64,000 nt of DNA from Clostridium vincentii (GTDB taxonomy: Bacteria; Bacillota; Clostridia; Clostridiales; Clostridiaceae): assembly GCF_002995745.1 (NCBI RefSeq), contig NZ_PVXQ01000010.1, forward strand, positions 1 through 64,000, given 5' to 3'. Below are positions 51,764 through 61,564 of the stretch, piece after piece (position 1 is the stretch's first letter; the number at the start of each line of letters is the position of its first letter). The position numbers and the translations under genes were made by a program. The notes beneath the pieces are model-generated. The model was not told where the DNA came from and made no database searches. It was given only the letters and a program-made list of their open reading frames with translations.

Positions 51764-51792
51764 TTGACAGTCAAAACCCTAAATCTTATAAT
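51764..51792 (+). promoter_or_regulatory. Promoter of trpS
   Basis: TTGACA (51764-51769), 17 bases, TATAAT (51787-51792): a full consensus sigma-A promoter. The leader to the TTG start is only about 30 bases, so no T-box fits. Confidence 0.88.
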
Positions 51793-51827
51793 ATAAGTAT
51801 TACTTAAAATAGGAAGAGGTGTTTTTT

Positions 51828-52841
51828 TTGTCAGAAAACCTTAATAATGAAAATAAGAAAGTTATTTTTAGTGGAATACAACCTTCTGGAGATTTAACTC
51901 TAGGAAATTATTTAGGAGCATTGAAAAACTGGGTTAAGCTTCAGGATGATTATACATGCTATTTCTGTGTTGTTGATATGCATGCTATAACAGTACGTCA
52001 AACTCCAGCTGATTTAAGGAGAAGAACTCTTGAATTATTATCAATATATATTGCTTCTGGAATTTCTCCAGAAAAAAATACTCTGTTTATTCAATCCCAT
52101 GTTCCAGCTCATGCTGAATGCTGTTGGTTATTAACTTGTAATACATATATGGGTGAACTAAGCAGAATGACTCAATATAAGGATAAATCTAAAAAGTATG
52201 GAGATTCCATAGGTGTAGGTTTATTTAATTATCCTTCCCTAATGGCTGCAGATATACTTTTATATAACACAGATTTAGTTCCTGTTGGAAAGGATCAAAC
52301 TCAACATTTAGAACTTACACGTGATATTGCTACAAGATTTAATAGTAGCTATAGCCCAACTTTTAAAATTCCAGAGGGATATATCCCGAAAATCGGTGCT
52401 AAAATTATGAGTTTACAAGAACCTTTAAAGAAAATGTCAAAGTCATCGGATAATCCAAATTCATATATACTTATTATGGATCCACCTGCAGTTATTAAAA
52501 AGAAGATAAGCCGTGCTGTAACAGATAGCTTAGGACTTATTAACTATACTGATGATCAGCCTGGAGTTAAAAATCTTTTAAACATATTGTCAGCTATAAA
52601 AGGAACTCCCCCTGAGGAATTAGTACTTTACTATGCAGGAAAGGGTTATTCAGATTTAAAAGCTGATGCGGCTGATTCTATTATCTCTGAATTATCTCCA
52701 ATACAAGATAAGGTTCAGGAACTTTTAAAGGACAAAAGTTATCTTGAATCTATTTATAGAGAGGGCGCTGTTAAAGCTTCCCACGTTGCTAACAATACTC
52801 TTAGGAAGATGCAAAAGAAAATCGGTATGATTCCAAGATAA
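51828..52841 (+). CDS. trpS: Tryptophanyl-tRNA synthetase
   Basis: A 337-residue class I synthetase. I place the start at TTG 51828-51830, since AGGAAGAGGTG lies six bases upstream; the GTG further upstream is part of that site. The ATP-binding motif is SGIQPSGDLTLGNYLGA (HIGH-type TLGNY, near residue 22), PVGKDQTQHLELTRD binds substrate, and KKMSKSSDN (near residue 205) is the KMSKS loop. The O-antigen-ligase-like gene follows by 21 bases and is probably co-transcribed. Confidence 0.96.
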   Translation: MSENLNNENKKVIFSGIQPSGDLTLGNYLGALKNWVKLQDDYTCYFCVVDMHAITVRQTPADLRRRTLELLSIYIASGISPEKNTLFIQSHVPAHAECCWLLTCNTYMGELSRMTQYKDKSKKYGDSIGVGLFNYPSLMAADILLYNTDLVPVGKDQTQHLELTRDIATRFNSSYSPTFKIPEGYIPKIGAKIMSLQEPLKKMSKSSDNPNSYILIMDPPAVIKKKISRAVTDSLGLINYTDDQPGVKNLLNILSAIKGTPPEELVLYYAGKGYSDLKADAADSIISELSPIQDKVQELLKDKSYLESIYREGAVKASHVANNTLRKMQKKIGMIPR

Positions 52842-52862
52842 ATTTGAAAGTGAGATTTTCTT

Positions 52863-54071
52863 ATGTTAAAAAAATTATATAGTGTTTTAAGCAATAATTT
52901 TTATTTTTGCTTATTCTATTTGTTTGCCAGCTTGAGTTTTGTAACTATTTTAAATGAAATACCTTATATTAATCTTCTTTCAAAAGTTGCATTAGTATGG
53001 GGATTAGCTTTATCAGTAGTTCATATCATTAAAATAATTAAACGGTATCCAACCTTAATTGAATTATCTCTATACATCTTTTTAGGTTTCACACTGATTA
53101 TTAACTTAATCTTCTATAGGTCTATAGAAAATTTAAAGATATGGCTTGTTACATTTATTATATTGTCATCTGTATTTTATATTAATTTAGATAAAAGTCA
53201 TGATCAATTAGAGAAAGAACTGAAAATTATTTCTAATTTCATAGCAATATTTACATTTATATTTTCACTAGCTTCAACTATAATGTATTTTGCTAATATA
53301 ACCTTTACTTTTGCTAGTGGAGTATACGGAGTGGATCAAGGTTTATATATTTATAAAAATTCCTTAGCGATTTCCGCTTCCATAGGTTTGTTAGTATCAG
53401 TTTATATGTCCGTAAAATATAAATATGAAAAAACCAAGTTTTTTCATTTACTTAACGTTATGTTGCAAATAATTCCTTTAGTTTTTTCTAACGGAATAAG
53501 TGCTTACCTCTTAATTATTACAATTCTTTTTGTATTAATTTTTATAAAATTTAAAAATAAAATTTTTAGGTCTGCCATGATTTTAGTACCTAGTATTTTT
53601 TCTATAGCAGGCTTTGCATTATTTCATGAAAAACTATATGATTTTTTATCTGGACGAAATGAACTTTGGTCTTCAGCTTGGCTATCCATAAAGGAAAACC
53701 CTCTATTTGGGGTAGGAAACGAAGCACTCGTGAGTAAAGTCGATTCAATGAGACCTGGTGTAGTTCTACCGGGGATTGATTCTGGTGGACTTCACAATAT
53801 GTATCTACAAATTATAACTGTTAACGGGGTCATTGCTCTTATTCTATTTTTAATATTTATATATTTTATATTCATATTCTTAATAAAAAAATTAGATAGA
53901 TCTTATGGTATTTATAAACGATCTGGAATTGTACTATTATCACTTTTAGTAGGAATATTATTTATAAACTTATTTGAGAGCAATTTAATCTATATAGTTA
54001 GTTTCATTTCAATAATATTTTGGATTTACTTAGGATATTTTCTTAGCCTTACATTTAAAAAGAACCATTAG
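52863..54071 (+). CDS. O-antigen ligase/polymerase-family membrane protein
   Basis: A 402-residue membrane protein with ten to twelve hydrophobic segments and a large outer loop near residues 270-315 (SGRNELWSSAWLSIKENP followed by GVGNEAL and GGLHNMYLQ), the mark of Wzy/WaaL-like glycan polymerases and ligases. It would join sugar units on the outer face of the membrane. It sits next to galU and an envelope cluster on the other strand, which fits surface-glycan synthesis. It is probably expressed with trpS. Confidence 0.85.
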   Translation: MLKKLYSVLSNNFYFCLFYLFASLSFVTILNEIPYINLLSKVALVWGLALSVVHIIKIIKRYPTLIELSLYIFLGFTLIINLIFYRSIENLKIWLVTFIILSSVFYINLDKSHDQLEKELKIISNFIAIFTFIFSLASTIMYFANITFTFASGVYGVDQGLYIYKNSLAISASIGLLVSVYMSVKYKYEKTKFFHLLNVMLQIIPLVFSNGISAYLLIITILFVLIFIKFKNKIFRSAMILVPSIFSIAGFALFHEKLYDFLSGRNELWSSAWLSIKENPLFGVGNEALVSKVDSMRPGVVLPGIDSGGLHNMYLQIITVNGVIALILFLIFIYFIFIFLIKKLDRSYGIYKRSGIVLLSLLVGILFINLFESNLIYIVSFISIIFWIYLGYFLSLTFKKNH

Positions 54072-54096
54072 TATTTTAAATACTAATGGTTCTTTT
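54058..54096. terminator. Bidirectional terminator between the ligase and galU
   Basis: Arms AAAAGAACCATTAGTA and its complement include the TAG stop of the ligase gene. T runs occur on both strands. Confidence 0.9.
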
Positions 54097-54103
54097 CATT
54101 TCA

Positions 54104-54973
54104 TTATTTTTCCCAGGGTTTTGTCTCTAAGTAAGCGATAAAATCTTCTCTTAACCCATCTTTCTTTAGAGCATACTCAACAGTAGCTTGTAGAAATCCA
54201 AGTTTATCTCCTACATCATATCTTCTACCTTCAAAGTTATAGGCATACATAGCTTCTTGACTCATTAAAGTTTTTAATGCATCTGTTAATTGAATCTCTC
54301 CACCTTTACCTGGAGCAGTATTCTTTAATATATCAAAAATTTGTGGAGTTATAATATATCTACCAAGAATAGCTACATTACTTGGAGCATCTTCTTGAGC
54401 AGGTTTTTCTACAAGATCTTTAACCTTGTATACCCTATCTTCAATATGAAGCCCATCAACAATACCATACTTAGAAACATCTTCATCTGGTACAGTTTGA
54501 ACTCCTAGGATGCTTGTTTTATATTCACTATAACAGTCCATTAATTGCTTAAGACATGGTACTTCACTATCTACAACGTCATCTCCAAGCATTACTGCAA
54601 ATGGTTCATTTCCTACAAATGCCCTTGCGCAATAAATTGCATCACCTAAGCCTTTAGGTTCTTTTTGTCTTATATAATGTATATCAACCATATCTGATAT
54701 ACCTCTAACCATTTCTAAAAGTTCTGTTTTCCCTGATTTCTCAAGAGCCATTTCAAGTTCTACAGATTTATCAAAATGATCCTCTATGCACTTCTTATTT
54801 CTTCCTGTAATAATAAGTATTTCTTCAATTCCAGCAGCAACTGCTTCCTCTATAATAAATTGTATAGTTGGTTTATCTACTATTGGTAACATTTCCTTAG
54901 GTTGTGCCTTAGTAGCTGGTAAAAATCTTGTTCCCAGCCCCGCTGCAGGAATGATAGCTTTTCTGACTTTCAT
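54104..54973 (-). CDS. galU: UTP-glucose-1-phosphate uridylyltransferase
   Basis: A 289-residue nucleotidyltransferase making UDP-glucose. The signature [21 protein letters not shown] is present at residues 10-30 (GLGTRFLP is the UTP-binding core). Further motifs are [17 protein letters not shown] and KDLVEKP, then GRYIITP. UDP-glucose feeds surface polysaccharide and lipid glycosylation, matching the neighbours. AGGAG precedes the ATG. Confidence 0.97.
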   Translation of the reverse strand: MKVRKAIIPAAGLGTRFLPATKAQPKEMLPIVDKPTIQFIIEEAVAAGIEEILIITGRNKKCIEDHFDKSVELEMALEKSGKTELLEMVRGISDMVDIHYIRQKEPKGLGDAIYCARAFVGNEPFAVMLGDDVVDSEVPCLKQLMDCYSEYKTSILGVQTVPDEDVSKYGIVDGLHIEDRVYKVKDLVEKPAQEDAPSNVAILGRYIITPQIFDILKNTAPGKGGEIQLTDALKTLMSQEAMYAYNFEGRRYDVGDKLGFLQATVEYALKKDGLREDFIAYLETKPWEK

Positions 54974-55039
54974 ATTAGCCTCTCCTTTATTATGTTATCT
55001 ATTAAATCTATTTTAACATATTTAAGAGGTTCTGTTAAT

Positions 55040-57772
55040 CTAATTTTTTACAATCTTTACCTCTATAGCTTCTAATCTTAGAGCTTTCCCCTCGGTTCCT
55101 GCTAAAGCTCCATCGCGTACCCAAGCTCCCCAACCTTGATATTGTACATGAACTCTATATTCCACATGGTATCCGGTAGCTCCTTCAAGTTTAATCTTAA
55201 TAGCTTCAAGCCTTAAAGATTTACCTTCTGATCCTGATAATTGATTAGCTGTTTTCCATTGTTTTTCCCATCCTAAATTTTGAATGTGAGTCATATATTT
55301 AATAGATGCTCCCTCTGGAAGATTTATAGCATTAATTTTTATTGCTTCTAATCTCAAAGATCTTCCTGATGTTCCTGAGGTTTGTCCATCGGATTTTAAT
55401 GCTTGCCATCCTACCTTTTCTACATGGGTACTATATTGTACTCTTACTTCTTTTTTTACTACCTTAATTTGTATGGCTTCTAATCTTAGTGACCTTCCTG
55501 AGGTCCCTGCAACTTCATTAGAATACTTCCATTCTTGCCATCCATCATTTTGAACATGAACTCTATATTGAATTTCCATATCTGCCGGTAATCCAGAAGT
55601 TGCAATTTGTATTGCTTCTAGTCTCAACGATTTTCCTTCTGTACCTGATAGTTGTCCATTAGATTTCCAAGCTTGCCACCCTTGTAATTGTACATGGGTT
55701 CTATATGTGACAGTAGCTCCAGGATAATTTAGTAATTCGATTTTAATTGCTTCTAATCTTCTAGCTAGGCCTTCTGTTCCTCCAGATTCCCCATTGTATT
55801 TCATACTTTCCCATCCTGCAAGTTGAATATGTGTTTGATACATTATTCCTTGCTCTGGAGTTGATGATTGATTTATTTTAGTTATAGCACTTGAATCTAC
55901 ATAACCTCTAACATCCCAATCAAATTCTCCTTGAAATTCAGCTCCTCCATTTAGTATTTGAGAACTTCTAATTGGAGATACTTCATAACTTTGAGTTCCT
56001 CTACTATCTACCACGTTATTAGAGGATAGTATTACAGAACCTCCAATAGTTTCTTGATATCGAGTTATTTTACTCCCAACTGGGTAAATTACAGTTCCAT
56101 TTGCCAATTTAAGAGTTGTGACTTTATTATATATACCTAACTGATAATAATCATAATCTGAAAGATTATTAATATTATTACCGCTTGATTTTTTGTCTAT
56201 ATTAAATACATGAGCTGCATTCTTTTCTCCCCAATAGGGGTCTGATGCATATCGTACATTCGCTCCTAATTCCTTATTTCCTAAGAATCCCCCATAATAT
56301 CTAGAATCCTGAGGGTCAGAATATCCTTTAGATATCCAATACTTAGCAAATTCTTCAATACACGCGGCTACTGATTTATATTGATTAGCAGCTAATAAAG
56401 GGTCTGAATCAACTGCATTTAATCCAAAAATATTATTTTTACTTTGTGCGATTGATGAATTACCCCATCCTGATTCATTTATAGCCGTTCCTAATATTAT
56501 AGCTGCATTTACTCCATATTTTTCTTGTACATTTATTAAAGTTTCACCAATTCCTCTTAATTTACTAGTACTAGTTGTATTACTAGTTATAAAAGAATTC
56601 AATTGTGCTGCAGTATAGCTTGTCTCACTTCTAAAAGGTAAATATTGAAAATAATTATAGAAAGCACTACTAGTATTTATAGCGTTTGCTCTTGTATTCG
56701 ATTTATAATTTGATATTAAAGTACTTAAATTAGTATAAAAATATTTTCCATCATAACTATAATACTTGGTCCCAGTCTTTAAATATGATGGCGCTACACT
56801 AACAGCTATTGTATAACCCTTTGTAGCAGTTTTATCTGTCACATCTGATGATATATAATGATATAATTGTCCGTTCTCAACTTTAAAATAGCTAGGATTA
56901 TACACCTGATTAATTGGTACTACTGTAAAATCATATGTTCCTGTACCAGTATCTTTTTTTGCCCAACCGGTATATCCGTTAACCATTACCTTAACTGCAT
57001 TTTGCGTTTCCGCTATAATAGGAACGTCTTCAATATAGTTATGATTTATATAATACGATGTATTACTACTTCCAACTCCGCTTTCACTATCATGTAGGTA
57101 TGTTATCTGACTATTATCCACTGATCCATTAGTATATTTTATAGCTCGTCCCATAGAACTAGTAGCATATACAGCAATACCTTTACTATCTAATACACTA
57201 GGTATAAGAGTTTCCGAATTATCGCTACTAGCTGATTTTTTTTGGCTAATTTCCACTTCCTGATTATTTGCTATTTCCATAGCCTCGTCTAGAGTATCTG
57301 CTCCCTGTACAAAAATGAATTCCCCATTATCCTTAGCAAGGGCAACCTCAAAATTAGAATCCGTCTTAGGCACTAAAAAATCTGAATCTATTGAGCTATC
57401 ATAAGCCTCTTTAAATTCTTCCTTCTCCATGTCCTCTACAAACTCCTCAGATTTCGCATCAATTTGCGCTTCTGGTTTTTTAACCGTTTCGTAAACTTGT
57501 CCACTTATTAAATCTGATTTAGACTCTTCTGGAATTGTTTGTTCTTCTTCTGGACTTGTTTGTTCTTCTTCTAGAATTGTTTGTTCTTCTTCTAGAATTG
57601 TTTGTTCTTCTTCTAGAATTGTTTGTTCTTCTCCTTGACTTTCTTTTTCTTCTACCAAAGCAGATTCTTCTTTTGAATCAATAGCTTGTACTACTACAGT
57701 AGGAGAAATCGCTGGTAAAATTATACTTATACCAAACATAATATTAAGAATTATTACAAATACCTTCTTCAA
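55040..57772 (-). CDS. Cell-wall glucosaminidase with six ChW repeats
   Basis: A 910-residue secreted protein. A signal peptide (about residues 1-30) is followed by an acidic region with a 7-residue repeat (EEQTILE, five copies), an SH3-like region (about 190-330), and a glucosaminidase domain (about 370-510) with AAIILGTAINESGWG carrying the catalytic Glu, then SKNNIFGLNA and SDPYWGE. The C-terminal 320 residues contain six clostridial hydrophobic ChW repeats (pattern HVQ..GW..W...G...GT.G..LRLEAI). It hydrolyses the glycan chain of peptidoglycan; the ChW repeats should hold it to the surface. ChW proteins are almost confined to clostridia. Confidence 0.93.
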   Translation of the reverse strand: MKKVFVIILNIMFGISIILPAISPTVVVQAIDSKEESALVEEKESQGEEQTILEEEQTILEEEQTILEEEQTSPEEEQTIPEESKSDLISGQVYETVKKPEAQIDAKSEEFVEDMEKEEFKEAYDSSIDSDFLVPKTDSNFEVALAKDNGEFIFVQGADTLDEAMEIANNQEVEISQKKSASSDNSETLIPSVLDSKGIAVYATSSMGRAIKYTNGSVDNSQITYLHDSESGVGSSNTSYYINHNYIEDVPIIAETQNAVKVMVNGYTGWAKKDTGTGTYDFTVVPINQVYNPSYFKVENGQLYHYISSDVTDKTATKGYTIAVSVAPSYLKTGTKYYSYDGKYFYTNLSTLISNYKSNTRANAINTSSAFYNYFQYLPFRSETSYTAAQLNSFITSNTTSTSKLRGIGETLINVQEKYGVNAAIILGTAINESGWGNSSIAQSKNNIFGLNAVDSDPLLAANQYKSVAACIEEFAKYWISKGYSDPQDSRYYGGFLGNKELGANVRYASDPYWGEKNAAHVFNIDKKSSGNNINNLSDYDYYQLGIYNKVTTLKLANGTVIYPVGSKITRYQETIGGSVILSSNNVVDSRGTQSYEVSPIRSSQILNGGAEFQGEFDWDVRGYVDSSAITKINQSSTPEQGIMYQTHIQLAGWESMKYNGESGGTEGLARRLEAIKIELLNYPGATVTYRTHVQLQGWQAWKSNGQLSGTEGKSLRLEAIQIATSGLPADMEIQYRVHVQNDGWQEWKYSNEVAGTSGRSLRLEAIQIKVVKKEVRVQYSTHVEKVGWQALKSDGQTSGTSGRSLRLEAIKINAINLPEGASIKYMTHIQNLGWEKQWKTANQLSGSEGKSLRLEAIKIKLEGATGYHVEYRVHVQYQGWGAWVRDGALAGTEGKALRLEAIEVKIVKN
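57530..57640. repeat. 21-bp tandem repeat coding EEQTILE units
   Basis: Five units with consensus TTCTTCTTCTAGAATTGTTTG, three of them identical, code for the acidic heptads near the N-terminus of the glucosaminidase. Confidence 0.85.
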
Positions 57773-57879
57773 CTTTTCATCCCCTTAGTTTATATTTTCA
57801 CTATGTTTATTATTATATAACATTTCTCTATAACTTTCTTCATATATATATAATTACCCCAAAATATCTACAAAAAAAG

Positions 57880-57919
57880 CTCTGCTAAGAAGGTGAATAT
57901 TTACACCTACTTAACAGAG
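57880..57919 (-). terminator. Terminator of the surface-glycan cluster
   Basis: Arms CTCTGCTAAG.AGGTG with one wobble and one mismatch, followed on the minus strand by seven T. It lies 46 bases past the DUF2142 gene. Confidence 0.85.
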
Positions 57920-57964
57920 ATAATTTTATTTTTTAAATTTATCTTTTTGCTGTCTGGTTAATTT

Positions 57965-59896
57965 TTAATAATATTTATTCATCATTGTAATAATGAATAT
58001 AATAACAAAAATCAATCCAGTAAATAGAAACTTCAAATCTGTAGTACCATCATTATCTTTATCTACTTTTCCATTAGATAATAATGTTAACAGCCCTATT
58101 AATGGGACTAGATATCGTCCTTGAACTCCCTCTATTATCGAGCTTTCAACTGGAGTCCAACTTAAAAATAATATGAAGCAAGTAACTGCATATACCCCTA
58201 CAGCAACTATCATAATACCATATTTTGTTTTCCTACCGAGTATTTCCTTATTGGGATAAAGTAATACTACTGACCCCATAAAAATAGAATATAATATCAT
58301 ACTACCAGCATTCAAACCATAACTAAGCCAGCCAAATGTATTTAATTGTTGTAAATAAACCCCTATGTTATCAAGCAATGCTACTGAAAATATCTTAACA
58401 AAATGTACTGGATCATTTAATATATACATTATTTGCCCTTTAATATCAATATTATTTACTTCATAAAAACTGTTAAAGGGTGATACTGCTGAGTTTATTA
58501 TTGCAAAGCCTCCCCATCCAAGAGAAACAAGAGCTACTAATAATACAAATAAAAAGCTCTTATAATAAGTTTTATTATTTATAAACTTTGATTTAGGTAA
58601 AAATATTATAAGCCCTCCTAGTATACAATAAGGAAGTTTAACTAATCCTAATACAATACTCAGAGTAGAATATATAGCAATTTCTTTTATACTAATATTT
58701 TCTTTCTTATATAAATGCAGAAAGTATCCTATACATAGAAATCCTAGTCCGTATGTTGTTGCATCCGGATTAAATGAACTAGCTATAAATATTGCCATTG
58801 GCATTATAGCAATCAACCCCAAAGGAACTTTAAACATAGGCGCTATTTTAATTGCAAATCTAACCATTAATGCATAGGCTATAAGATTAAATAGTTTTCC
58901 TAAAATTAAAATCATAAAACTATTAAGTCCAATAAGTTTACCCAATAAGATCCCTAATGTTTGCGGAATATATCCTATAAATAAGTTCGTATTGGCATAA
59001 TTGCTTGCTTGATATTCCTGATTGCTATCAACTTCACTATTAAATAGAGTTGTAGTTTGTAATGTAGAGTAATTATCTAATAATATATCTCTTACACTAT
59101 TAGACACCTTATATTTCGAGATATCCCCTGTAACAAAAAGGATCCCCTGTGACGTTAAATCCGCCCTAGCTATATGAGCATGATCATCAGGTGTGTCCAA
59201 TACTGGATTAAATGCTACAGTAAACATTCCTGTAAGTAAAATAATTGCGAATATACTATTATGAACTTTTTTTACGTCAATACCTAATACTAGAATACAA
59301 CAGGATACATATAATAATACTAATGCAATAGGATATATACCATGGAATTTAGGATATGTAATTCTTGTATAAACTACATTACTCACTTGGTCCTTGTCTA
59401 TTAACATAGTTTCTTTATCTGCTTTTCCTGTATAGATTATTAATGCATTTTGTGGATCTACATTATTACTTGATATTTTCAAAGTCAAATCTTTACCTTT
59501 GACATTATCTAACTTTGGTAACATTAATGAGATTAATTGTTCTTGTTCTAAATCTAAGGTATCTATATCTATATCAACTATACTTTCATCATTATTCTCT
59601 ATACTAATATTATACTTAGTTGACTTTGTTGGATTGTTTTTTCCTACGTTTATACATAACTCTATGGGCTCATTATATTCAACGTGAATTTTCTGCATTA
59701 TAGTTTCATTTGATACTATCTGAGCTTTCCCATCGTCAATTTTATAGTTCTCTCTATATTTTAGATCCTTATAAAAATAGCTAAAGAATATAGTGATAAT
59801 TGTTAATACTATTATCAGCATATATCTTTGTTTAATTCTCTCTTTAGCTATATTTGCAATGTTTTTCAAATTAATTATTATTTTTTTATTATCCAT
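57965..59896 (-). CDS. DUF2142 membrane protein, predicted GT-C-type glycosyltransferase
   Basis: A 643-residue membrane protein: one N-terminal segment (residues about 25-45), an extracytoplasmic domain of about 130 residues, then ten or so segments. A DTPDDHAHIARADL segment after the third membrane helix, with acidic residues and His, matches DUF2142 and resembles the outer-loop acidic motif of GT-C glycosyltransferases that use lipid-linked sugars. This role is inferred. It is the last gene of the five-gene cluster, following a GT2 gene by 12 bases. Confidence 0.8.
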   Translation of the reverse strand: MDNKKIIINLKNIANIAKERIKQRYMLIIVLTIITIFFSYFYKDLKYRENYKIDDGKAQIVSNETIMQKIHVEYNEPIELCINVGKNNPTKSTKYNISIENNDESIVDIDIDTLDLEQEQLISLMLPKLDNVKGKDLTLKISSNNVDPQNALIIYTGKADKETMLIDKDQVSNVVYTRITYPKFHGIYPIALVLLYVSCCILVLGIDVKKVHNSIFAIILLTGMFTVAFNPVLDTPDDHAHIARADLTSQGILFVTGDISKYKVSNSVRDILLDNYSTLQTTTLFNSEVDSNQEYQASNYANTNLFIGYIPQTLGILLGKLIGLNSFMILILGKLFNLIAYALMVRFAIKIAPMFKVPLGLIAIMPMAIFIASSFNPDATTYGLGFLCIGYFLHLYKKENISIKEIAIYSTLSIVLGLVKLPYCILGGLIIFLPKSKFINNKTYYKSFLFVLLVALVSLGWGGFAIINSAVSPFNSFYEVNNIDIKGQIMYILNDPVHFVKIFSVALLDNIGVYLQQLNTFGWLSYGLNAGSMILYSIFMGSVVLLYPNKEILGRKTKYGIMIVAVGVYAVTCFILFLSWTPVESSIIEGVQGRYLVPLIGLLTLLSNGKVDKDNDGTTDLKFLFTGLIFVIIFIITMMNKYY

Positions 59897-59908
59897 TTTA
59901 TTTATCCC

Positions 59909-60703
59909 CTACATTTCATTTGTATCTAGACTTTTTGCATAAGCTTTTGATAAAATCTTAGCTATTGGCTTTGGCCAGAATTTCCTATACATAGCATAAT
60001 CTTCAGATTGTCTAACATTATTCGCAATAGAATTAGTAGTTTCTGATTCTCCATGTATTCTATGATAAATTAAATCTTTATTTATATATACGAATTCCCC
60101 GTTTTCTTTAGAAAATTTGTACCATGTATCCCAATCTAAAGAACATTTCATCTCTGAAGTAAATATTTTCTTCTCTTTATTCTCTTTATTATAAGTTACT
60201 GAAGGACAACATATCGGAGAACCTAATGATAAAATCCGTCTTCTTAAAAACTTACTACCTGTTAATATATTACATCTAAGTGGAAGTAACATAATTTTTT
60301 TTATTTTAAGATTTAAAGTTAATGGAATAATTTTCCCATCTTTAACTTCCCTATAATCAGTAAAAAATAGAATCTGTTTTTTCTTATCATTTGTATATTT
60401 CTTTAAGGTATAACTATAACTTTCATCATAAATATCATCTTGATGAGCAATTGTTACATATTTGCTATCAGCCTTTGAATAAGCAAAATTCCAATCATCT
60501 TGTATCCCTGGCTTACCTTCTCTTTCATATAATGGAATTTTATATTTTTCTGCCAAGGATTTTATATATTCATTTGGAGTTGCAGTTGTTATTATAACTC
60601 GAGATTTTACTTTTTGTTCTAGAACTGATTTTATACATTCCTCCAAATAAGAGGACTCCTTATATGCCGTAATTGCGAAAGTATGATCATCAAACTTATT
60701 CAT
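59909..60703 (-). CDS. Family GT2 glycosyltransferase
   Basis: A 264-residue GT-A-fold enzyme with FAITAYKES at residues 9-17 (the nucleotide-binding start strand) and HQDDIYDESY (the DxD-type metal site, near residue 88). CSLDWDTWYKFSKENGEFVYI (near residue 187, shown short as SLDWDTWYK) has the ED/WD-type acidic catalytic region. No membrane segment. Donor and acceptor are unknown; it probably adds a sugar to a polyprenyl-linked or surface glycan made by the neighbouring genes. Starts nine bases after the EamA-like gene. Confidence 0.85.
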   Translation of the reverse strand: MNKFDDHTFAITAYKESSYLEECIKSVLEQKVKSRVIITTATPNEYIKSLAEKYKIPLYEREGKPGIQDDWNFAYSKADSKYVTIAHQDDIYDESYSYTLKKYTNDKKKQILFFTDYREVKDGKIIPLTLNLKIKKIMLLPLRCNILTGSKFLRRRILSLGSPICCPSVTYNKENKEKKIFTSEMKCSLDWDTWYKFSKENGEFVYINKDLIYHRIHGESETTNSIANNVRQSEDYAMYRKFWPKPIAKILSKAYAKSLDTNEM

Positions 60704-60711
60704 TAAACCAC

Positions 60712-61068
60712 CTACTTTTTAAAATTAATAATAGCCACACCTAATAAGATTAGTATACTTCCTGCAATTTTTGATAAAGTTAAGGTTTCCTTAAATATCA
60801 ATACTGCTAATATAAATGTTGCTACTGATATTACTCCAGTTGTTACCGGAACAATATATGTAAGATCAAACTTAGATATCAAGAACATATACATTAAAAA
60901 ACTACATACATAACTCAATAACCCTAATATGGATATAAAACTTATTTTAAAACTAGACATTCCAATAGAAATTGACACTAAAGGTTCCTTTTCTACTCCT
61001 AACTTGAATAAAATTACCCCAGATACCGTAAGTACCATATATACGCCTATTAATATATAATTTACCAT
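60712..61068 (-). CDS. Small EamA/SMR-like membrane transporter
   Basis: A 118-residue protein with four hydrophobic segments; the start at 61066-61068 follows AAGGAG. It resembles the half-size drug/metabolite transporters, such as the ArnE/ArnF lipid-sugar flippases (PVTTGVISVATFILAVLIFKE, shortened to PVTTGVISVATF). In this context a role in flipping an undecaprenyl-linked sugar is likely but inferred. It lies 17 bases after the DUF2304 gene. Confidence 0.78.
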   Translation of the reverse strand: MVNYILIGVYMVLTVSGVILFKLGVEKEPLVSISIGMSSFKISFISILGLLSYVCSFLMYMFLISKFDLTYIVPVTTGVISVATFILAVLIFKETLTLSKIAGSILILLGVAIINFKK

Positions 61069-61084
61069 CTTCGACTCCTTCATA

Positions 61085-61453
61085 TTACACCATTTCATCC
61101 TTTTTTTCATCAGATAAGTCTCTAACTTGCTTCTCTAATAAGCCCAATTTTTGAGTTAAAACTCTAACTGTTTGGTTTAAACCTGAAACAATAGATGTTA
61201 GAGTAATCAGTATTATAAGTACAAACATACCTGCTAATATTAATGCACTATTTATAGGAGTATCAATCCCAATAATACTTGATATAAAATACATTGATGT
61301 TGGAAAAATTGTAACTATAAGCAAGACTATAGCTGCAATTAGCCATAATAAAGTATACTTTAAATTTAATTTTTTCTTTTTAAGCAAATGTATAATAATA
61401 ACTAAATATATTATTATAGCTACGATAAAAAATATCTGTAATTTTGAATTCAA
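61085..61453 (-). CDS. DUF2304 membrane protein
   Basis: A 122-residue protein with three hydrophobic segments and a charged coiled tail (LTQKLGLLEKQVRDLSDEKKDE). The pattern FIVAIIIYLVIIIHLLKKKKLNLKYTLLW (shortened: KLNLKYTLLWL) fits DUF2304, which occurs next to glycosyltransferases. I prefer TTG 61451-61453 as start because AGGAGGG lies six bases upstream. It probably helps the GT2 enzyme at the membrane; function unproven. Confidence 0.75.
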   Translation of the reverse strand: MNSKLQIFFIVAIIIYLVIIIHLLKKKKLNLKYTLLWLIAAIVLLIVTIFPTSMYFISSIIGIDTPINSALILAGMFVLIILITLTSIVSGLNQTVRVLTQKLGLLEKQVRDLSDEKKDEMV

Positions 61454-61511
61454 TGTAAACCCTCCTAAGAACTTCACTATATATTTTATTTTGAATAAAT
61501 TTATTTAAACA

Positions 61512-61545
61512 TTAATGAAAGATAACGCAATAGCATTATCTTTCA
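61512..61545. other. Hairpin between the DPM1-like GT2 and DUF2304 genes
   Basis: Arms AATGAAAGATAA and TTATCTTTCATT around 10 bases. No T run follows on either strand, so it could be an RNA processing or partial termination signal within the cluster. Confidence 0.5.
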
Positions 61546-61564
61546 TTAAGATTCTATATGAAAA

